NCBI GenBank assembly: GCA_963757335.1
Contig: CAVWRJ010000003.1
Span: 1 to 64,000 of the forward strand
Origin: DASQPA01 sp963757335
GTDB lineage: Bacteria; Acidobacteriota; Thermoanaerobaculia; Multivoradales; UBA5704
Reading direction: 5' to 3'
Length of the DNA: 64,000 nucleotides
The notes under the pieces were generated by a model that was given only the letters and a program-made list of their open reading frames with translations, was not told the DNA's origin and made no database searches. Positions within the stretch are counted from its first letter, which is position 1, and each line of letters begins with the position of its first letter. Both the position numbers and the translations under genes were made by a program. Positions 43,001 to 55,900 of this stretch are shown here, one piece after another.

Positions 43001-46000
43001 GTCGTGGCCGGTCCGTGGGCAGCGTGAGGAGCGGCGGCGCTCCGGCGAGCTGGCGGCGCCACCAGGCGAGCTCCTGCTCCAGGACCTCGCCGGACAGCCA
43101 GGAGCGCTGCCAGACCGCGAAATCCTTGTACTGCACCGGCAGCTCCGGCAGGGGCGACGGCCGGCGCGCGGCACCCTCGGACAGGGCCGGATACAGCGCC
43201 GCCACCTCGCGCACCAGAACGCCGATCGACCAGCCGTCGCCCGCGATGTGGTGGAGGGTGAGGAGGACCGCGTGATCCCGCTCCGTCATGCGGAGCAGCA
43301 GACAGCGCAGGAGCGGGCCACCGTTCAAGTTCTGGAGGTCGAACGGCCGGCCGGCCTCCTCTCCGGCCAGGGCCTCTGCCAGCGCCTCGCGCGCGCTCTC
43401 CGGCAGCCCTGATAGATCGACGACCGCCAGATCGAAGGGCCCGGCCGGCTGGACCACCTGCGCCGGCCCGCCCGCCCGCCTGGCGAAGACGGTGCGCAGG
43501 GCCTCGTGGCGCCGCAGGATCTCGCCGAGCGTGGCGGCCAGGACGGCGGAGTCGAGCGGCCCTTCAACCCTCAGGGCCGCCGGAATGTTGTAACGCGGGC
43601 TTCCCGGTTCGAGCTGGTCGATGAGCCAGAGCCGCTCCTGGCCGAACGACAGGGGCAGGGCCCGATCTTGCGATCCTTTCGACATCGGCACGAGAGGGGG
43701 CGCGGCGGCGGGCTTGCCGGAGCCGAGCGCCGCCTCGACCCGGACGGCGAGGTCCGAAAGCCTCGGGGCCGCGAAGAGCTCGTGGAGCGGCAGCTCGACG
43801 CCTAAGGCCTCGCGCAGGCGCGACGTCACCCGGGTGGCGAGGAGCGAATGGCCGCCCAGGTCGAAGAAGCTGTCCTCCGCCCCGACCCGTTCGAGCCCGA
43901 GGAGCTCGGCCCAGATGCCGGCGAGGATCTCCTCGACCGGCGTGCGCGGTGCCGTGTACCCCTCCTCGCCGCCCTGCCGGTCGGGAGCGGGGAGGGCCTT
44001 CCGGTCCACCTTGCCGTTGGCGGTCTTCGGCAACGTTTCGAGCGTCACGAAGGCGGCCGGCACCATGTAGTCCGGCAGCCGCTCGCGGAGGGACCGGCGG
44101 AGCTCCGAAACCTCGATGTCGCCGGCATCGCCGGCATGGCCGGCAGGTCCGACGACATAGACGACATAGGCGACCAGCCGCCGGTCTCCCGGTCGATCCT
44201 CGCGCGCCAGCACGGCCGCCTCGCGAACCCCGGGCGATGCCGCGAGAGCGGCCTCGATCTCGCCCAGCTCGATACGGAAACCGCGGAGCTTCAGCTGGTG
44301 GTCCCGCCGGCCGCGGAATTCGCGGCTGCCGTCGGCCCGCAGGCGTACGCGGTCGCCGGTCGCGTAGAGGCGCTCTCCCGCCCCCCCGAAAGGGTCGGGC
44401 ACGAAGCGCTCGGCGGTCAGGTCCGGCCGGTTCAGATAGCCGCGCGCGAGGCCCAGGCCGCCCACGAAGAGCTCCCCCTCCACCCCCACCGGCACCGGGG
44501 CGAGGCGTTCGTCCAGGACGTGGGCGAGGGTATTGGCGATCGGCCGGCCGATGGGCACGCTCTCCCCTGGCCGGGGCGGCGCGGCCAGCCGGTGGCAGCA
44601 GGTGAAAGTGGTGCCCTCGGTGGGACCGTAGCCGTCGATCAGAGTGAGACCGGGATGGCGCGTGAGGACCCGGCGGGCGTGCTCGGGCGAGACTACGTCG
44701 CCCCCGGTCAGCAGCTGGGAGAGCGGCAGGAGGCCCTCCGGGCAGCGGTCCGCCATCTCGTGGAAGAGGCCGGCGGTGAGCCAGGCCGAGGTGACGCGGT
44801 GGTCCGCGAGGACCCGCGCCAGCTCGTCTAGCGAGCCGATGCGGCCGGGATAGAGGACCAGCCGGCCGCCGTTCAAGAGCGGGGCCCAGAGCTCCAGGGT
44901 CGAGGCGTCGAAGGAGACCGGGGCGGCCTGGAGCCAGGTCTGGGCCGGCCCGAGGTCCGCGTGGCCGGCGCCGCGCACCAGCCGGAGCACGTTCCGGTGG
45001 GTGACCGCGACCCCCTTGGGGGTGCCCGTCGAGCCCGAGGTGTAGAGGACGTAGGCCAGGGCCGCGGCCGGGACCCGCGGCAGGGGAACCTCGGAGTCGC
45101 TCTCGTCTCCCGGGCCGTCCGGGAGGACGAGCCGCACCCCCGGCGGCAGCGTGAACGGCGGCGCCTCCCGGGCGAGGAGGAGAGAGGCGCCCGCGTCGCG
45201 GAGCACCCAGGCCAGGCGCTCCGGCGGATCGGCGGGATCGAGCGGCAGGTAGGCCCCGCCGGCCTCCAGGATGCCCAGGAGATGGGCGACGAGGTCCAGG
45301 GAGCGCTCGGCGAGGACCGCCACCCGCTCCTCCGGCCGGAGGCCGCGGGCCGCGAGGAGGCGGGCGACCCGCCCGGCCCGCCGCGCGAGCTCGTCCCAGG
45401 TCAGGCTCTCTCCGGCCCGCTCGACGGCGACGGCATCGGGCCGCAGCCGGACCTCCCCGGCGAAGAGACCGTGGAGGGTCTCCTCCGACGGGAAGGGGGC
45501 CGCGGTGTCGCTCCACTCCCGGAGGAGCTGGTGCCGCTCGGCCGCGCCTAAGAGCGGCAGCTCCGCGAGCGGCCGGTCCGCGGCTCCCGGCTCCGCCATA
45601 CCGGCGGAGAGGACGGCGAAGTGCTGGAGCAGGCGCCGTGCCGCGTCCTCGGCCACACGGGCGCGATCCGACCGCAGGTGAACGGAGAGCCGGTCCCCCG
45701 CCGTGAGGACCAGGGTCAAGGGGTAGTGGGTGCTCTCGTAGGTCCGCAAATCGCGGATCCGGACGCCGTCCATGCCGCCGGCGCCGCCGTCTGTGGCGTC
45801 GGGATAGTTCTCGAAGACGTAGAGCGCCTCGAAGAGCGGCGAGCCGGCGGGCACCTCGCTCCAGCGCTGGATTAGGGAGAGCGGGGTGTGCTCGAGCTCC
45901 TGCCGGGCGAGCTGGCTCTCCTGGAGGCGCCGCAGCCAGGGGACCAGTGGCTCGTCACCGTTCACCCGCACCCGCGCCGGCAGGGTGTTGACGAACATGC

Positions 46001-46919
46001 CGACCATGTTGAGGGCGCCGGGGAGGGTGGGTGGGCGGCCGGAGACCACGGTGCCGAAGACCGCTTCTTCCTCGCCGCTGTAGCGGGCGAGGAGGACGGC
46101 CCAGGCGCCCAGGGTGACCGTCTGGAGGGTCAGGTTGTGCCGCGCCGAAAAGGCCTGGAGCGCCGCCGTGGCCTCGCGGGAGAGAAGGATCTCGTGCTCG
46201 GCATCGGCGACATTGGCGGCATTGCCGGCAGTGCCGCCAATACCGGCCGCTCCCTCCGCCCGGGTGCGCGGGCCGAGGATGCCGGGAGAAGGGGGCGCGG
46301 TGAGCCCGGCGAGCTCCCGGCGCCAGAACGGCTCCGCCTTCACCTTGTCCTGCTTCTCGAGCCAGACCACATAGTCGCTGAACGGCCGGACCGGCGGGAA
46401 GGTCGGCGATGTGGGCTGCCGGCCCTCAGAGAGGGCCGCGTGGAGGGCCACCAGCTCCCGGAGCAGGAGGGGGAGCGACCAGCCGTCCAGGAGCAGGTGA
46501 TGGAAGGTCCAGATGAGCTTTAGCCCGGAGTCGAGCCGGAGGAGGGAGAAGCGCAGGAGCGGCGCCTTGGAGAGGGGGAGAGGCGTGTGCCGGTCGCTCT
46601 GCCGCTGCTCTTCAGAGCGGCGCTGCTGCTCCTCCGCCGGGAGGCCGCGCCAGTCGAGCTCCTGCCAGGGGAGGGAGACCTGCTTCCGGACGGCCTGGAG
46701 CGGCTCCTCGAGCCCATCCCAGAGGAAAGACGTGCGCAGCACCGCGTGGCGCTTCACGAGCGTCTCCCAGGCCTGCCGGAAGAGCCGGGTGTCGAGGTCC
46801 GCCGGCAGGGTGCAGGTGACCTGGTTGACATAGACCCCGGACTGGGGAGCCATCAGGCTATGGAACAGCATGCCGCTCTGGAGCGGCGTCAGGGGATAGA
46901 TATCTTCGACGTTCTTCAT
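34044..46919 (-). CDS. NRPS gene 2: four C-A-PCP modules (3' half frameshifted)
   Basis: About 4,290 residues with the frame restored: modules 4-7, predicted Val-Thr-Thr-Leu. It starts at an ATG 12 bp after the stop of gene 1. From 46919 to about 39600 it reads as one unbroken frame of over 2,400 codons; beyond that the frame changes repeatedly. The first C domain is the D-accepting type (IYPLTPLQSGMLFHS), consistent with the epimerase that ends gene 1. The 3' boundary is taken as the TGA at 34044 after the last carrier domain. No tailoring domain is embedded. Confidence 0.85.
34050..37180 (-). other. NRPS module 7: C-A(Leu)-PCP
   Basis: The C domain (about 35830-37180) contains the His motif region (HHIASDGWSMG read with a frame change). 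The A domain (about 34310-35760) gives DAWFLGHVVK, one residue from the common Leu code DAWFLGNVVK. The carrier FFDLGGHSLLLPQV is at about 34180 and hands the chain to the ketosynthase. Confidence 0.78.
37250..40410 (-). other. NRPS module 6: C-A(Thr)-PCP
   Basis: The C domain (about 39050-40410) carries MHHIASDGWSQG. The A domain (about 37510-38945), read across frames, has FDFSVWEIW, VTVLNQTPSAF, VIFGGEAL and NMYGITETTVHVT, giving DFWNIGMVHK, the classical Thr code. The carrier domain is near 37360. Its A domain closely matches that of module 5, suggesting module duplication. Confidence 0.8.
40480..43667 (-). other. NRPS module 5: C-A(Thr)-PCP
   Basis: All in one frame. LCL-type C domain (LPLSFGQERLWLIDQL, LHHIAGDGWSIG); A domain (about 40720-42230) with code DFWNIGMVHK (Thr) and the core motifs YTSGSTGRPRG, GELCVSGPGLARGY and NGKVDRQ; carrier FFDLGGHSLLATQV near 40585. 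Confidence 0.9.
43736..46919 (-). other. NRPS module 4: C-A(Val)-PCP
   Basis: All in one frame. D-accepting C domain with FHHLLLDGWSLPLL; A domain (44000-45482) with pocket residues DALWLGGTFK, a Val-type code; carrier SFFDLGGHSLLATRV near 43855. It receives the chain from the epimerase of module 3 across a protein boundary. Confidence 0.9.
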
Positions 46920-46931
46920 AATGTTTCAGGT

Positions 46932-49900
46932 TCAATCGGACTCGGCGAGCAGGGCCGCCACCCGGGCGAAGCTCGCGGTGTCGAGCCGGGCCTTGGCGAA
47001 GTCGGAGGGCGTGAAGACCTCCTCGCTCTCCCGGCTCTGGTCGATCAGCTCGCGTAAGGCGTCGGCATAGGCCGCGGCCAGCCGCTCCGCGGTCGTCCGG
47101 CGATACCTCCGCGTGCCATAAGTCAGGGTGATGCGGAGCCGGCCCTCGGCGACGATGCCGACGATCTCCAGCCGGTAGGGGCGGTGGGCGCGTGGGCTCC
47201 GGTTCGGGCCGGCGCCGGTCGTGGAGGCCCGGAAGAGGGAGCCTTCTTGGGAGGCGATATCGGCGCTATCGACGATATCGGCGACATGGGCCTGGCCCAG
47301 GTAGTTGAAGAGGATTTCGGCCGGCGGCGCCGCGGCCAGGAGGCGGGCCGCCTCGGGGTTGCCCCAGCGCAGCAGGCCGTAGCCGATGCCGCGCTCGGGC
47401 ACGGCGCGCAGGCGCTCCTTGGCGGCGAGGAGGGCCGCGCCGGGATCTTCGTCGCCCCCGGTGAGGAGCACCGGGTAGAGCGAGGTGAACCAGCCCACGG
47501 TCCGTGAGACGTCGAGGTCGTCGAAGAGCGGCTCGCGGCCATGGCCTTCCAGGTCCACTCGGAGAAGCGGGGAGCCGGTCCAGCCTGAAAAGGCGCGCAC
47601 CAGGGCGGAGAGGAGCGCCTCGTCGATGCGGTTGTGGTAGACCGCCGGCAGGCTCTGGAGGAGATCCGTGGTCTCGTCGGCGCCGAGCTCCAAGGAGACC
47701 GTCGCCTCCTCGCCCACGAGGCCGCCACCTTCGACGGCGCCGTCCAGGGGGAAGTCCACCGGCAGGGTGGGCACGGAGGCCCAGGCCGTCTGGCGCCAGA
47801 AGTCCAGCTCCTGGGTGAGCGCGTCGGAGCCAACATGCCCGGTGAGGCGGCGGGCCCACTCCTGGAACGAGGTGGTTTTGGGTGGAAGGGTAAGGCGCAG
47901 GCCGCGCGCGGCCTGATGGTAGGCCCCCTCCAGGTCTTCAACCAGGACCCGCCAGGAGACCCCGTCCACCACCAGGTGGTGGGCGACCCAGAGGAGCCGC
48001 GAGGTCGGGCCGTCGAGGTTCACGAGGCACAGGCGAGTGAGCGGTCCGGCCGCGAGGTCGAAGCCCGCCTGGAGCGCCGCGGCAGTCGCGTCGAAGGCCG
48101 CCCGCCGGCGCGGCGCCGGCAGGGCCGAGAGGTCCACCTGGTGGAAGGGCGTGACCGGCTCGGCCGGCGCGTTCTCCTGCCGCCAGCCGCCGGTGTTGGG
48201 TGCGAAGCGGGGTGCGAAGCGCATCCGCAGGGCGTCGTGGTGCTCGACGATCGCGGCCATGGCGCGCGTGAGGGCGGCGGGGGAGAGAGGCTCGCGCGGC
48301 TCCAGGAGGAGGGCCTGGTTAAAGTGGCGGGGTGCCGCGAAATCCTGGGCGAAGAACCAGTGCTGGATCGGGGTGAGCGGCACCTCGCCCGCGACCGGCC
48401 CCTGCCCGATGCCGGCGATGCCGGCGGTGCCGGCGGTGCCGGCGGCAGGGCCCGCGCCCGCGGTCACCGTGGCATGGAGGGCGAGCCCGGCCACGGTCGG
48501 ATGCGCGAAGAGCTGCCGCATGGTGAAGAGGAGGCCGGCCTGGCGGGCCCGGGAGACGATCTGGACCGAGAGGATCGAATCGCCGCCGAGCGCGAAGAAG
48601 TTGTCGTCCACCCCGACCCGCGGCAGGTGGAGGACCTGCGCCCAGACCGCCGCCAGGATCTCCTCCTCGCGGGTGCGCGGCGCCACGTGACCCTCGCGCG
48701 CACCGGGCTCTTCCGGCGCCGCGTCCTGAGCCAATAACGCCTTCCGGTCCACCTTGCCGTTGGCGGTCCGAGGCAGCGCCGGGAGGGTGACGAAAGCGGC
48801 GGGCACCATCGCCTCCGGCAGCCGCTCCCGCAGGGCCTGGCGGAGCGATTCGGTGGAGCCGTCTCCCACCACGTAGGCGATCAGCCGCTTCTCGCGAGCT
48901 GCTACGACCGCCTCGCGGACTTGAGGCAGGGCGAGGAGAGCCGCCTCGATCTCCCCCGGCTCGATGCGCACGCCGCGGATTTTCACCTGGTGGTCCAGCC
49001 GGCCGAGGAACTCGAGGGCGCCGTCGGGCCGCCGCCGCGCCAGGTCGCCGGTGCGGTAGACGCGCCCGCCGGGCTCGGTCCCCTGCGGGTCGGGCAGGAA
49101 GCGCCCGGCCGTCAGGTCCGGACGCTCGATGTAGCCGCGCGCGAGGCTGACCCCGGCGATGAACAGCTCGCCCGGCACGCCCACCGGCACCTCCCGGAGG
49201 CCGTGATCGAGCAGGTGGATGCGGGTATTGGCGATCGGCCGGCCGATGGGGATCCCACCCTCCCGGTCCGCCTCTCCGCAGACCCAGGAGGTGACGTCCA
49301 CCGCGGCCTCGGTAGGGCCGTAGAGGTTGTGCAGCCGGGCACCGCGCAGGGTGCCGAGCCGGGAGGCGAAGCGCCGGGCGAGCTCGGTGGACAGAGCCTC
49401 GCCGCTGCACACCACGTCGCGCAGGGTGCGGCACTCTCCCGCCCCGGGCTCCTCCAGGAAGAGCTGCAGCATGGAGGGGACGAAGTGGAGGACCGTGATC
49501 TCCTCCTGGGGGACGAGGCGGGCCAGGTAGGCGTTTTCGCGGTGCCCACCGGGTCGGGCCACCACCAGGCAGGCGCCGGTCATCAGGGGCCAGAACAGCT
49601 CCCAGACCGAGACGTCGAAGCTCGTGGGGGTCTTCTGGAGCACCCGGTCCTCGGCGGAGAGCAGGAAGGCGTCCTGCATCCAGAGCAGGCGGTTGACGAT
49701 GGCGCGGTGGGAGATCACGGCTCCCTTGGGTTTACCCGTGGAGCCGGAGGTGTAGAGCACGTAGGCCGGATGGTCGGGGGCGACCGGCACGGCGAGCGGG
49801 CCGGCGGCGAGATCCCCGTCCAGGGTCTCGCCAGGCTCCAGGAAGAGGAGACGGCTCTCGGCTTCTGCCAGGCGGTCGGCCAGGGCGGGGCGGGTGACGA

Positions 49901-52900
49901 TCCGCTGCGGGCGGGCATCGCGATCCTGGAAGGCGAGTCGGTCGTCCGGGTGGTCGGGGTCGAGCGGGACGTAGGCGGCGCCCGCCTTCAAGATGCCCAC
50001 GAGCGCGATGAGCAGTTCCAGGGAGCGTTCGAGGAGGACGCCGACGCGGCTCTCCGGGCCGCAGCCGAGCGCCTGGAGCCGACGCGCCAGGTGGTCGGCC
50101 CGACGGTCGAGCTCGCCGTAGCTCAGCGCTTCGTTCTCGAAGACGAGGGCCACGGCCGCGGGAGAGCGGCCGGCCTGGTCTTCGATCCAGGCATGGAGCG
50201 GGCGTTCCAAGGAATAGGGTGTATCCGTCTCGTTCCAGGCGCGGAGCTGTTGAGTCTCCGCGGCGGTGAGCAGGCCCACTTCGCCCACGCGCCCCTCCGG
50301 CCCTTCCACCATGCCGGCGAGGAGAGTCGTGAAGTGCTTGAGGAGGCGCGGCGCCGCGTCTTTCTCCACGCGAGCGAGCTCGGAACTAAGGTGGAGGGAG
50401 ATCTCGTCCCCTGCGGTGAGGATCAGGGTGAGGGGGTAGTTGGTGCTCTCGAAACTCCGCAGATTGCGGAATCCCAGGCGGCCGGAACGGCCCTCTTCTG
50501 CGTTCGGATAGTTCTCGAAGACGTAGAGCGTCTCGAACAGCGGCGAGCCGGCCGGGACCTCGCTCCAGCGCTGGATCTGGGCTAGCGGGGTGTGCTCGAA
50601 GTCCTGCCGCTCGAGCTGGCGCGCCTGGAGGTTTTGCAGCCAGGAGGATAGAGGTCGTGGGTCGTCCACCTGTGCCCGCACCGGCAGGGTGTTGATGAAC
50701 ATGCCGACCATGGTCTCGACGCCGGGCAGCGCGGCCGGACGCCCGGAGACCGCGCTGCCGAAAACTACGTCCTCCTCGCCCCCATAGCGGCTGACGAGCA
50801 GGGCCCAGGCGCCCAGGGTGACGGTCTGGAGGGTCAGCTTGTGCCGCGCCGCCAGGGCCTGGAGCCCCGCCGTGAGCTCGCGGGAGAGCTCGGCTTTCTG
50901 CTCGGCGTATCCGGGGGTCGCTCCCGCCTGGTGGTCGAGGCCTAAGGGAGTGGGCGAGGTGAAGCCCGCGAGCTCGCGGCGCCAGAACGGCTCCGCCTGC
51001 GCCGTCTCCTGCTCCGCGAGCCAGGCGATGTAGTCGCGGAACGGCTGCGCCGGCGGAAGCTCCGGCTCCCACTCCTCCGCGAGCGCCGCATAGACCGCCG
51101 AGAGCTCCCGGAGCAGGAGAGGAAGCGACCAGCCGTCCAGAAGCAGGTGATGGAAGGTCCAGAGGAATTGGAGCTTGCCGTCGAGCCGGACCAGGGAGAA
51201 GCGCAGGAGCGGCGCCTGGGAGAGGGGGAGAGGCGCCTCCCGGTCGCCCTGCCGCAACTCCTCCCAGCGGCGTTCCGTCTCCTCCGCCGGTAGACTGCAC
51301 CAGTCGAGCTCCCGCCAGGGGAGAGAGACGGCCTTGCGGACGGCCTGCAGCGGCTCGTCGAGCCCCTCCCAGAAGAATACGGTGCGCAGCACCGCGTGGC
51401 GCTTCACGAGCGTTTCCCAGGCCTGCCGAAAGAGCCGAACGTCCAAATCCACCGGCAGGGTGCAGGTGACCTGGTTGACGTAGACCCCAGAGTCGGGCGC
51501 CATCAGGCTGTGGAACAGCATGCCGCTCTGGGCCGGCGAGAGGGGATAGACGTCCTCGATCTCCTGTGGACCTCCGAGGAGCGCGGCCAGGCGGTCGGCG
51601 TCTGGCGCGCCGAGCCCAGCCGTGGGGGATGCGGCGGGCGTCTCCACGGCCCTGGCATGGCGGGCGAGCGCGGCCACGGTCTGGTGCTCGAAGATCTGCC
51701 GCACGGTCAGGTAGAGGCCGGCCTGGCGCGCCCGGGCCACGATCTGAACCGAGAGGATGGAATCGCCGCCGAGCTCGAAGAAGTTGTCGTCCACCCCCAC
51801 CCGCGGCCGGTGGAGGACCTGCGCCCAGACCCCCGCCAGGATCTCCTCCTCGCGGCTCAAGGGCGCCGCGTAGGCCGCGCGCGCGGCGGGCAGCTCCGGC
51901 GCTGGCAGGGCCTTCCGGTCCACCTTGCCGTTGGGCGTGAGCGGTAGCGCGGCGAGCCGGACGAAGCTGGCCGGCACCATGTAGTCCGGCAGCCGCTCGT
52001 GGAGCGCCCGGCGGATCTCCTCGACCGCAATATCTTCCATCTCGCCGGTGATATTGGCGACATAGGCGACATAGGCGACCAGTTGCTGGTCGCGCGCCTC
52101 AACGATCGCCTCGCGTACCCCGGGAAGCGTGACCAGCAGGGCCTCGATCTCGCCCAGCTCGATACGGAAGCCGCGCACCTTGACTTGGTGGTCGAGGCGG
52201 CCCAGGAACTCCAGGGTGCCGTCCGGAAGCCACCGCGCCCGGTCGCCGGTGCGATAGAGGCGCGCGCCCGGCTCCCCCCACGGGTCCGGCACGAAGACCC
52301 GCGCCGTGCGCTCCGGCAGGCCGAGGTAGCCGCGCCCCACGCCGTGACCGCCCACGCAGAGCTCGCCGGCGACCCCCCGCACGGCCGCCCACCCAGAGGC
52401 GTCGAGCACGTGGATGCGGGTGTTGGCAACCGGCCTGCCGATCGGCAGGGCGAGCGCCGGCGTCTCCTCCGGCCGGGCGAGCGCGTGGTGGGTCACGTCG
52501 TCCGAGCACTCCGTCGGACCGTAGGCGTTGAGCAGCCGGGTGTGCGGCGCGGCTGCGAGCCAGCGGCGGGCGAGCTCCGGCGCGCAGGCCTCGCCGGTAG
52601 TGATCATCCACTCCAGGGAGGAGAGATCGTTGGCGCCGAAGCCTGCGCCGAGAATGTCGAGGAGGCCGCCCAGGAGCGAGGGGACGACCTCCAGCACGGT
52701 GATTCCCTCTTGGGCGACGAAGCGCAGCAGTCGCTCGGGATCCTGGACCGTCGGCTCGGCGGCGATGTGCACGCTGGCGCCCGCCACGAGCGGCGCCAGG
52801 AGCTGCCAGACCGAGATGTCGAAGCACTGCGAGGCGGTCTGCGCGACCCGGCTTTCGCGCGTGAGGCCCAGATCGGCGACCTTGGCGCAGAGGTGGTTCA

Positions 52901-55900
52901 ACATGCCGCCGTGGGCCACCATCGCCCCCTTCGGCCGGCCGGTCGAGCCCGAGGTGTAGATGACATAGGCCAGGAGATCGCCGGCGATCTCCATCCTGTC
53001 CGCATCGCCCGCCTCCGGCCGCTCTGCCGGCAACGCCGCCGGGAAGACCACCGGCAGGCCGGCGGGGAGGGGGAGGCGGGTGAGCAGGCGCTCGTCGGTG
53101 AGCAGGGCCGCCGGACGGGCGTCTTCGAGCAGGAAGGCCAGGCGCTCGCGCGGATACTCGGGGTCCAGGGGGACGTAGACCGCGCCGGCCTTGAGCACGC
53201 CTAAGAGAGAGACGAGGAGGTCGAGCCCGCGCTCCAGGGCCACCCCGACCCGCCCCTCCGGACCGCAACCGAGCCGCCGGAGATGGCGCGCGAGGCGCTC
53301 GACCCGAGCGGCGAGGGCGCCATAGCTGAGGGTCTCCCCGTCGCAGCTCGCGGCCGGCGCGTCGGGCGTCCGCGCCGCCTGGAGAGCGAAGAGAGTGGGG
53401 AGAGGCTCCTTCCGGCAGCGCCATGACCGTGTCGTTCCACTCGGCGAAGAGCTGGTGGCGCTCGGCGGCGGAGAGGAGTGACGGCTCGCCGACCCGCTCC
53501 TCCGGCGCCGCCAGGGCTGCCTCGAGCAGCCGCTCGTAGCGGCCGATCAGCAGGTCGACGGTGGTGGCGTCGAAGAGGTCGGTCGCATACTCCAGCGTAC
53601 CGAGAAGCTCGCCGTCCCTCTCTTCGAGAGTGAGGGTCAAGTCGAACTTCGCCACCGTCGCGGCATCGCTCACCTGGCGGAGGCGCAGACCCTCGATCTC
53701 CAGCTCCCCGGCGGGGACGTTCTGCAGCTCGAACATCACCTGGAACAGGGGGGACTGGGCGAGGCTCCGCTCCGGGGCGAGCTCCTCGACCAGCTTCTCG
53801 AACGGCGCATCCTGGTGCAGATAGGCGGCGAGAGCGGTCTCGCGCACCCGGCCGAGGAGCTCGCCGAAGGTGGGATCTCCCGCCCTGCCTTCAGGCAGGT
53901 TTCCAGTCAATTGGCCGCGCAGGACCAGGGTGTTGACGAAGCAGCCGATCAGCGGCTCGACCTCGCGGTGTGCGCGTCCGGCGATCGAGGAGCCCACCGC
54001 GAAATCGTCCTGCCCGGAGAGGCGGGCGAGGAGCGCCTGGAAGCCGGCGAGGAGCACCATGAACAGGGTCGCTCCGGAGCTCCGGGCGAGGGCCTGGGAC
54101 TGCCGGGTGAGCCCGGCCGACAGCCGCACGGGCCGCGTGGCCCCCCGGTAGCTTTGCACCGCCGGCCGGGGGCGGTCGGTGGAGAGGGTGAGGAGCGGCG
54201 GCAGGCCGGCGAGCTGGCGGCGCCACCAGCCGATCTCCCGCTCCAAGACCTCGCCGCGCAGCCAGGAATGCTGCCATATGGCGAAATCTGCATATTGCAC
54301 CGTCAGCTCGGGCAGGGGCGACGGCCGACCCGCGGTGCCCTCCAATAGGGCCGGATAGAGGGTGGCGATCTCGCGGGCGAGGAGCCCCAGGGACCAGGCG
54401 TCCCCCGCGATGTGATGGAGGGTCAGGAGGACGAGGTGGTCCTCCCCGCGAGGCGCAGGAGCCGGCCGCGGAGCATCGGATCGCGGGTGAGGTCGAACGG
54501 CCGGCCGGCTTCCTCCCGGAGGAGGGCGAGGGCCAGCGCCTCCCGCCTGTGCTCCGGCAGCCCCGCGAGGTCGACCACGGGGAGCGGGAAGAGCGCGGCC
54601 GGCCGGACCACCTGGACCGCCGAGCCCGCGGCCGCGGCGAAGACCGTGCGCAGCGTCTCGTGCCGGCGGACGATCTCCCCGAGGCAGCGGGCGAGGACCG
54701 CGCCGGAGAGCGGACCCTCGATCCGCAGCGCCCCGGGCATGTTGTAGAGCGGGCTTCCCGGTTCGAGCTGGTCGAGGAACCAGAGCCGCTGCTGCGCGAA
54801 GGACAGCGGGAGGGCCCCCGCGCGCGGCACCGGGACGAGGGGCGGAGCGGGCGCCCCGGGGTCCGCCGTGCCGGTCTGCCGCGCCGCCTCGACCCGCAGG
54901 GCGAAGTCCGCGAGGCGCGGTGCCGCGAAGAGCTCGCGCAGAGGCACCTCGACGCCTAAGGCCCCGCGCAGGCGCGCCATCACCCGGGTCGCCAGGAGCG
55001 AATGGCCCCCGAGGTCGAAGAAGTGATCGGCCGACCCCACTCGCTCCAGACCGAGAACCTCGGCCCAGATACCGGCGAGGACCTCCTCGATCGGCGTCCG
55101 CGGCATCCGCGGCGTCCGCGGCGCCTGCCGGTCCACCTCGCCGCCCGGCCATTCCGGCTCCGGCAGGGCCTTCCTGTCCACCTTGCCGTTCGGGGTCAAG
55201 GGGAGCGCCGGGAGCCGCACCAGGGCGGCGGGCACCATGAAGTCCGGCAGCCGCTCGCGGAGGGCCTGGAGCGCCGGAGCCGTCTCTGAGACGTCCTCGC
55301 CGACCACGTAGGCTACCAGCCGCAGGTCCCCCGCCGGGCCCTTTCGGGCCGCGACGACCGCCTCCCGGATGCCGGGCAGGTCGGCGAGCGCCGCCTCGAC
55401 CTCCCCGGGCTCGATGCGGAAGCCCCGGATCTTGACCTGGTGGTCGATCCGGCCCAGGACCTCCATCCGCCCGCCGGGCAGGTGACGGGCGAGGTCGCCC
55501 GTCCGGTAGAGGCGCTCTCCGGGCTCCGCGGTGTCCGCGGTGTCCGCCGTGTCCGCCGCCAGCGGGTTCGGCAGGAAGCGCTCGGCGGTGAGGTCCGGCC
55601 GCCCCAGGTAGCCCCGCGCGAGGCCGGCGCCGCCGATCCAGAGCTCGCCGGGCACGCCCAGGGGGACGGTCCGGAGATGGCGGTCGAGCAGGTGGATCTG
55701 GGTGTCCGCGATGGGCCGGCCGATCGATATCTGGCGTCTCTCGGGGCCGCTCTCGGGACCGGTTTCGCCGGGCCGGACGCGGGCGGCGGCCGACCATACG
55801 GTGGTCTCCGTGGGGCCGTAGAGGTTCCACAGCTCGCCGGTGCGCCCGGCGAGAGAGGCGGCGAGATCGCGGGGCATCGCCTCGCCGCCGCAGAGGGCCC

